From: Streptomyces sp. WZ-12
GTDB taxonomy: Bacteria; Actinomycetota; Actinomycetes; Streptomycetales; Streptomycetaceae
DNA: 64,000 nt
Assembly (NCBI RefSeq): GCF_028898845.1
Contig: NZ_CP118574.1
Span: forward strand, 8,357,001-8,421,000
Direction of reading: 5' to 3'
The notes below the pieces were generated by a model. It was not told where the DNA came from, searched no databases, and saw only the letters and a program-made list of their open reading frames with translations. Each line of letters begins with the position of its first letter. Within the stretch, counting starts at the first letter, position 1. Position numbers and translations under genes: made by a program. Below, piece after piece: positions 60,143 through 64,000 of this stretch.

Positions 60143-61245
60143 GGGAACTGGCCTTTCAGCACGGGGATGCGGGCGTTGGGCGAGGGCCGGTAGCCCGCGT
60201 GAGAGGGCGTCGCGGTCACCGTCGCGGCCACACCGACGGCGATCGCGGTGGCCAGGGCACGGCCGGGACACCCGTGGGCTCCCCGGCCGAAGGTGAACAC
60301 CCGCGGATCCGCCCGGCCGGGTCGGAAGGCGTGCGGATCGACATTGGCGTGCGGATCGCGGTTGGCCGCGGCGAGCAACAGCACGATCGCCGAGCCGGCC
60401 GGGACGCGATGACCGGCCAGGGTGGTGTCGCTCGCCACGAACCGACGGGTGTTCTGAATGGGCGCGTCATGCCGGACCACCTCGGCGACGAAGGCCGCCA
60501 GATCGTCCGGCCGCCCGTAACGGGCCAGCGCCAGCAGGGTGTTGCCGACCAGCCCCGCCGTGGCGTCATAGGTCTGCGACAGCAGGCCGATCACATTGGC
60601 CAGGAGCGGAGCGGGCTGCGGCCAACCGTCGCGCGCGGCCGAACGGACCAGCGCGCCGAGCAGACCGCCACCCCCGGCACGCAGGTACGGGCCGAGCAGC
60701 TCGCGCAGGTCCGCGGCGGCGCCCGCCGCCGCGGCATGGTCCTCGGCGGTGGCCGAGGCCGGAACGCACCGGACGAACGCGCCGACCAGCCGGGCCACCT
60801 CCGCCGGGACATCCCCGTCCGCACCCAACAGCGCGGCCACCACCCGCACCGGTACGCCGAATTGGAGATCGTGCCAGTCGACCGCACGGGCCGCCTGCGC
60901 CGCGGCCAACGCGACGACCTGCTCCGCGCCGACCGTGCCCAACGCCGCAACCAGGCTCCGCTTGCGCCGCGCCTGCCTCGAACCGTCGGTCATCCGCACC
61001 AGCTCGCAGAACACCTCGCCGGCCGGCGTGCCCAGGATGCCGCGCGGCACCGGCTCGACGCCCGGCCGCACCCGACAGGACGGATCGGCGAGCACCTCGG
61101 ACACCGCCGGCGCACCGGCCGCCACCCACACCCCGCTGTCCGCGTCATGGCCGAAGGGCCGGTCGGCCACCAACGCGGCGTAGAACGGATACGGATCGGG
61201 ATGGGCGGCCGCCGTGCCCGGCGTCGCGACACCTGACCGCGTCAT
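60139..61245 (-). CDS. Cytochrome P450 (cluster tailoring enzyme)
   Basis: 368 residues, slightly short for the family. ExxR in AEVVRHDAP, IQNTRRF, haem loop FTFGRGAHGCPGR with Cys326. The I helix (LLSQTYDATAGLVGN) has no A-G-x-D/E-T and instead Asp-Ala-Thr. The set of features (short, 'D-A-P-x-x-x-T-R-R' after ExxR) resembles P450s that act on carrier-bound amino acids or are otherwise atypical. ATG 61245 overlaps the ACAD stop (ATGA). Confidence 0.88.
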   Translation of the reverse strand: MTRSGVATPGTAAAHPDPYPFYAALVADRPFGHDADSGVWVAAGAPAVSEVLADPSCRVRPGVEPVPRGILGTPAGEVFCELVRMTDGSRQARRKRSLVAALGTVGAEQVVALAAAQAARAVDWHDLQFGVPVRVVAALLGADGDVPAEVARLVGAFVRCVPASATAEDHAAAAGAAADLRELLGPYLRAGGGGLLGALVRSAARDGWPQPAPLLANVIGLLSQTYDATAGLVGNTLLALARYGRPDDLAAFVAEVVRHDAPIQNTRRFVASDTTLAGHRVPAGSAIVLLLAAANRDPHANVDPHAFRPGRADPRVFTFGRGAHGCPGRALATAIAVGVAATVTATPSHAGYRPSPNARIPVLKGQFP

Positions 61246-62429
61246 GAGGCCCCTCGGTGCGCCCGGCCCGGATCGATCGCCGCCGCGATGATCGCTCGCT
61301 GCACCTCCGACGAACCCTCGTAGATCCGCAGCGACCGGATCTGCCGGTACAGCCGCTCCAACAGGCTGTCGTGGACCAGCCCGGCCGCCCCGAAGACCTG
61401 CACCGCGCTGTCCACGATCTGCTGCGCGGCCTCCGTGGCGTACAGCTTGGCCACCGAGGAATGCCGGGCATACCGACGGCTGCCCCGGTCGATCTCCCAG
61501 GCCGACCGGGCCACCAACAGGGCTGCCGCGTCGAGTTGGACCTCCATGTCGGCGAACGCGGCGCGCACGGTGGGCAGATCGAAGAGCTTCCCGCCCTGTA
61601 GGGGTCGTTCCCTGGCCCGCGCCAACGCGGCGTCCGCGGCCCGACGGGCGAAGCCGAGCGCGGCGGCGCCGACCGTCATCCGGAACCGGTCCAACACCTC
61701 CATCGCGATCGGAAACCCGCCACCGCGCCGGCCGAGCAACGCATCCGGCGGCAGCGCACAGTCGTCGAAGACCAGATGGCCGAGGGCGCGCGGCGCGATC
61801 ATCGACACCGGCTCGACGCGCAGGCCGAGCGTGTCCGAGGGGACCAGGAACGCACTGAGCCCGAGCGCACCCGGACCGGGACCGGTGCGCGCGATCACCG
61901 TGTAGACGTCGGCGAGGCCCGCGTTGGCGATCCACGCCTTGGCACCGTTGAGCAGCCAGCCGTCCCCACTCTCGCACGCCTCCAACCCGATCGCGGAGAC
62001 GTCCGAACCCGCGGCCTCCTCCGAGACCGCGAACGCGCCGCACAGTGTGCCGGCGGCAAGTCCCGGCAGATACCGGCGACGTTGCTCGTCGCTACCGAAG
62101 CGGCGGATGGGGGTGGCGGCCAACGCCTGGATGGAGAACGCATAGTCGGCGAGGTCGTCGGCGTACGCCAGTGCCTCCCGCGCCAGGCACAGGGCGCGGT
62201 AGTCGTCCGGGCCGCCGTCGAGGAACGCCAACCACCCCGCGTCCCCCAGCGCGCGGAGGATGCGCAGTCCGACCGCCTCCGGCCGCCCGGCGCCGGCGAG
62301 CACCTCCCGGTGCTCGTCGCACCAGGCCACCAGGCGTGCGGCCAGCTCGCGGTGGTGATCCTCGTACAGGGGGAGTGCGAGGAGGTGGGGGTCGAAGGTG
62401 CTGGGGGCGGTGGGGTTCGTGGTGGGCAT
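61242..62429 (-). CDS. Acyl-CoA dehydrogenase-family enzyme
   Basis: 395 residues with the three ACAD domains: LAYADDLADYAFSIQALAATPIRRFGSDEQRRRYLPGLAAGTLCGAFAVSEEAAGSDVSAI (FAD and substrate loop), WIANAGLADVYTVIART, and the C-terminal RIYEGSSEVQRAII with Glu371 as the likely base. In triacsin biosynthesis an ACAD oxidises ACP-bound acylated hydrazinoacetate to a hydrazone; a similar alpha,N-desaturation here is inference. ATG 62429 shares one base with the upstream stop. Confidence 0.9.
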   Translation of the reverse strand: MPTTNPTAPSTFDPHLLALPLYEDHHRELAARLVAWCDEHREVLAGAGRPEAVGLRILRALGDAGWLAFLDGGPDDYRALCLAREALAYADDLADYAFSIQALAATPIRRFGSDEQRRRYLPGLAAGTLCGAFAVSEEAAGSDVSAIGLEACESGDGWLLNGAKAWIANAGLADVYTVIARTGPGPGALGLSAFLVPSDTLGLRVEPVSMIAPRALGHLVFDDCALPPDALLGRRGGGFPIAMEVLDRFRMTVGAAALGFARRAADAALARARERPLQGGKLFDLPTVRAAFADMEVQLDAAALLVARSAWEIDRGSRRYARHSSVAKLYATEAAQQIVDSAVQVFGAAGLVHDSLLERLYRQIRSLRIYEGSSEVQRAIIAAAIDPGRAHRGAS

Positions 62430-64000
62430 CAGATGATCACGTCCGCGGACTCGTGCCGGGCGAGGCCGGCCACCAGTTCGTGCTCGATGAAGTAGGCGAA
62501 GGAGGCGTAGCCGCGCCATATCCGGCGCCAGTGCGCCGGCACCGCGTCGGCCCCGGACACCTTCGCCACGTCGTGCAGATAGGCGACGATCAGCTCGGCC
62601 GACTGCCGCGCGTGACCGGCGGAGAGGTTGTCGATGGACAGGTGCGCCTCTTCGTACGCGACGTCGAAGCCGTGGTGGCGCAGCTTCTGCATCTCGTGCA
62701 TCCGCATGGTGCCCAGCCCGAACATCTCGATGCCCAGGTTGTAGCCGAGGATCTCGTCGTAGCGGGAGTCCGGGAACAGCGCCAGGCTGAGTTGGAACAG
62801 CGAGAACCCGTAGAGATGGTCGGGGAGTTCGTCCTGGTCGAGGAAGGCGGTCTCGCGCAGGTGCGGCACCTCGATGCCCATGCTCGCGAGCACCTGATAG
62901 ATCAGCGTGATGTGGTTCTTGGTGACGTCCCCGCGGCCCATCTCGTCGGCGTAGATCGAGTACAGCATGCCGTCACTGCGGCGGGTGTAGCGCCCGGTCG
63001 CGCCGATGCGGTGCGCCCACGCGCCGTCGATCATGCTGCCCAGCGCAAAGGTCTTCTGACCGAAGACGACCTCGTCGCGGTCCGGTATCTCGGTCAACGG
63101 CCGGTACGGGTTGACCAGCTTGTCCCAGTAGATGCGGTCGACGCGCTCGTTGAGGGCCGAGGGTGAGTAGTCGAACCAACTCGCGTCGGTGAGCACCCCA
63201 CCCCCGCCGTGCGTGAACAACAGCTCGGCGCGGGCCAGTCCCTCCTCGGCGTGCGCCCGCGCGAGGGCCAACGTGTTGGGGAAGTTCTCGATGTTGACCA
63301 GCCGGTGCAGGAAGTCACGGTCGTCGCCCCGGTCCGCGGGCCGCAGCCGGACGTCCGGCGGAGGCGCGGCGATGGCCTCCGTCAGCGCCCGCGCGGCGTC
63401 ATCACCGGCCGTGTTGGGGGTGACCGCGGCGCCCGGAGGTTCCCCCGCGGCGATCGCGTCCGCCCACCGCTCGAAGGTCGCCGCCTCCCGCTCGTCGAAG
63501 ATGCCGAACATGGGGCCGCCGAACTTGATGGCCCGCAAGAAGCGACAGCCATCCGCACGCGGCTTCACCTGGGGCGAGGCGCGGAACTCACCGATGAACG
63601 CGCCCAGATCGAAATCGGGATCGTCGAACCGCTCGGCCAGCGGCCGGCGGCCGATGCGGACATTGCGGTGCTGCTTGCCCGCGAACGGAGCGTGCCTGGC
63701 CACGATCCGCCCGACCTGCGCGTCCAGCGAGAGCCCGGCATGCCATTCGGCAACCTCGACGAGCAGACGCGCATGCGTCAACTCCCATGCCAGCGCGCGC
63801 TCGACCGCGGCGCACAGCCTGTTCCTGACCGGCGCCGGGGCCAGCGCGAGGTAGTCGACGAGGGCCGCCCGCAGATCGGCCTCCGTGAGCAACGGACGCG
63901 TTCCGAGCAGGAGTTCGTCGACGCCGAGCGAGGTCATGACGTAGTGCGTGCCGATCACCTCGGGCAGGAACGTCGCGGGCAGCCTGGCCAGGCTGAGGGA
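62429..64000 (-). CDS. Haem-oxygenase-like di-iron oxidase (HDO), N-terminus beyond the window
   Basis: At least 523 residues; the frame is open to the window edge (SLSLARLPATFLPEVIGTHYVMTS precedes the first in-window GTG at 63958). Ligand-type motifs: FLPEVIGTHY, YADEMGRGDVTKNHITLIYQVL (Glu and His), and YEEAHLSIDNLSAGHAR (His, Asp, His). The family (UndA, SznF, BesC, FlcE) does N-oxygenation, C-C cleavage or decarboxylation with a labile di-iron centre. Placed first in an N-N-bond operon, N-oxidation is attractive but unproven. Confidence 0.8.
   Translation of the reverse strand, partial: SLSLARLPATFLPEVIGTHYVMTSLGVDELLLGTRPLLTEADLRAALVDYLALAPAPVRNRLCAAVERALAWELTHARLLVEVAEWHAGLSLDAQVGRIVARHAPFAGKQHRNVRIGRRPLAERFDDPDFDLGAFIGEFRASPQVKPRADGCRFLRAIKFGGPMFGIFDEREAATFERWADAIAAGEPPGAAVTPNTAGDDAARALTEAIAAPPPDVRLRPADRGDDRDFLHRLVNIENFPNTLALARAHAEEGLARAELLFTHGGGGVLTDASWFDYSPSALNERVDRIYWDKLVNPYRPLTEIPDRDEVVFGQKTFALGSMIDGAWAHRIGATGRYTRRSDGMLYSIYADEMGRGDVTKNHITLIYQVLASMGIEVPHLRETAFLDQDELPDHLYGFSLFQLSLALFPDSRYDEILGYNLGIEMFGLGTMRMHEMQKLRHHGFDVAYEEAHLSIDNLSAGHARQSAELIVAYLHDVAKVSGADAVPAHWRRIWRGYASFAYFIEHELVAGLARHESADVII

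Noticed and set aside
1..64000. CRISPR arrays, insertion sequences, integrases
   Set aside because: No regular spaced repeats and no transposase or integrase motifs seen on either strand.

Overview
This is high-GC actinobacterial DNA, most likely Streptomyces or a close relative. The signs are GC-rich third codon positions, GTG and TTG starts, lipobox and Tat-type secreted proteins, a WGD of small regulators, a large type I PKS, an NRPS operon, and a TTA codon in one small ORF. The window has three parts: a patchwork of housekeeping and regulatory genes (1-28.4 kb), a 15-kb stretch bounded by two directly repeated initiator-tRNA genes (28.4-43.7 kb), and a minus-strand biosynthetic gene cluster that runs off the right edge (47.2-64.0 kb).

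1-28.4 kb: a LysR fragment, a DUF3291 protein, a ferritin-like secreted protein, remains of a sigma factor gene, a POT peptide transporter, secreted proteins, a D-threonine/D-serine-type PLP enzyme divergent from an XRE-cupin regulator, a MarR gene divergent from a membrane protein over a nested palindrome, an ArsR-VOC pair with an operator inside its promoter, cold-shock proteins, a secreted serine hydrolase, a methyltransferase, a frameshifted TetR gene, a tRNA-fMet-like relic with anticodon CAC, an aminoglycoside-phosphotransferase-fold protein, pntAB, a PP2C phosphatase, a DUF5954 protein and an MDR oxidoreductase.

28.4-43.7 kb: tRNA-fMet genes at both ends, in the same orientation, enclose an XRE/membrane-protein pair, a cis-prenyltransferase divergent from a squalene/phytoene-synthase-like gene, a LURP-one protein, a GAP-family membrane protein, a lipoprotein, and a 2494-residue single-module highly reducing PKS (KS-AT-DH-cMT-ER-KR-ACP, no thioesterase) followed by a P450 with an unusual haem-binding loop.

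47.2-64.0 kb, the most interesting part: ten or more minus-strand genes chained by 1- to 8-base overlaps. The core is the hydrazine-forming trio known from s56-p1, triacsin and related pathways: an amino acid N-hydroxylase, a cupin + MetRS-like hydrazine synthetase, and a DAO-like flavin oxidase that releases hydrazinoacetate. Here the hydrazine synthetase carries an extra C-terminal carrier-protein domain. Next to it are an NRPS of TubC-docking, heterocyclisation, A and PCP domains whose A-domain code (DLYN-M-SLV-W) reads as cysteine, an AMP ligase, a free ACP, a GNAT acyltransferase and an acyl-CoA dehydrogenase (the set used in triacsin biosynthesis to acylate, load and oxidise hydrazinoacetate), two P450s, a C45-family N-terminal hydrolase and a haem-oxygenase-like di-iron oxidase cut by the window edge. 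My inference is a thiazoline or thiazole product that carries an N-N unit (hydrazide, hydrazone, diazo or further oxidised). I know of no described cluster with this combination, but I could not search for one.
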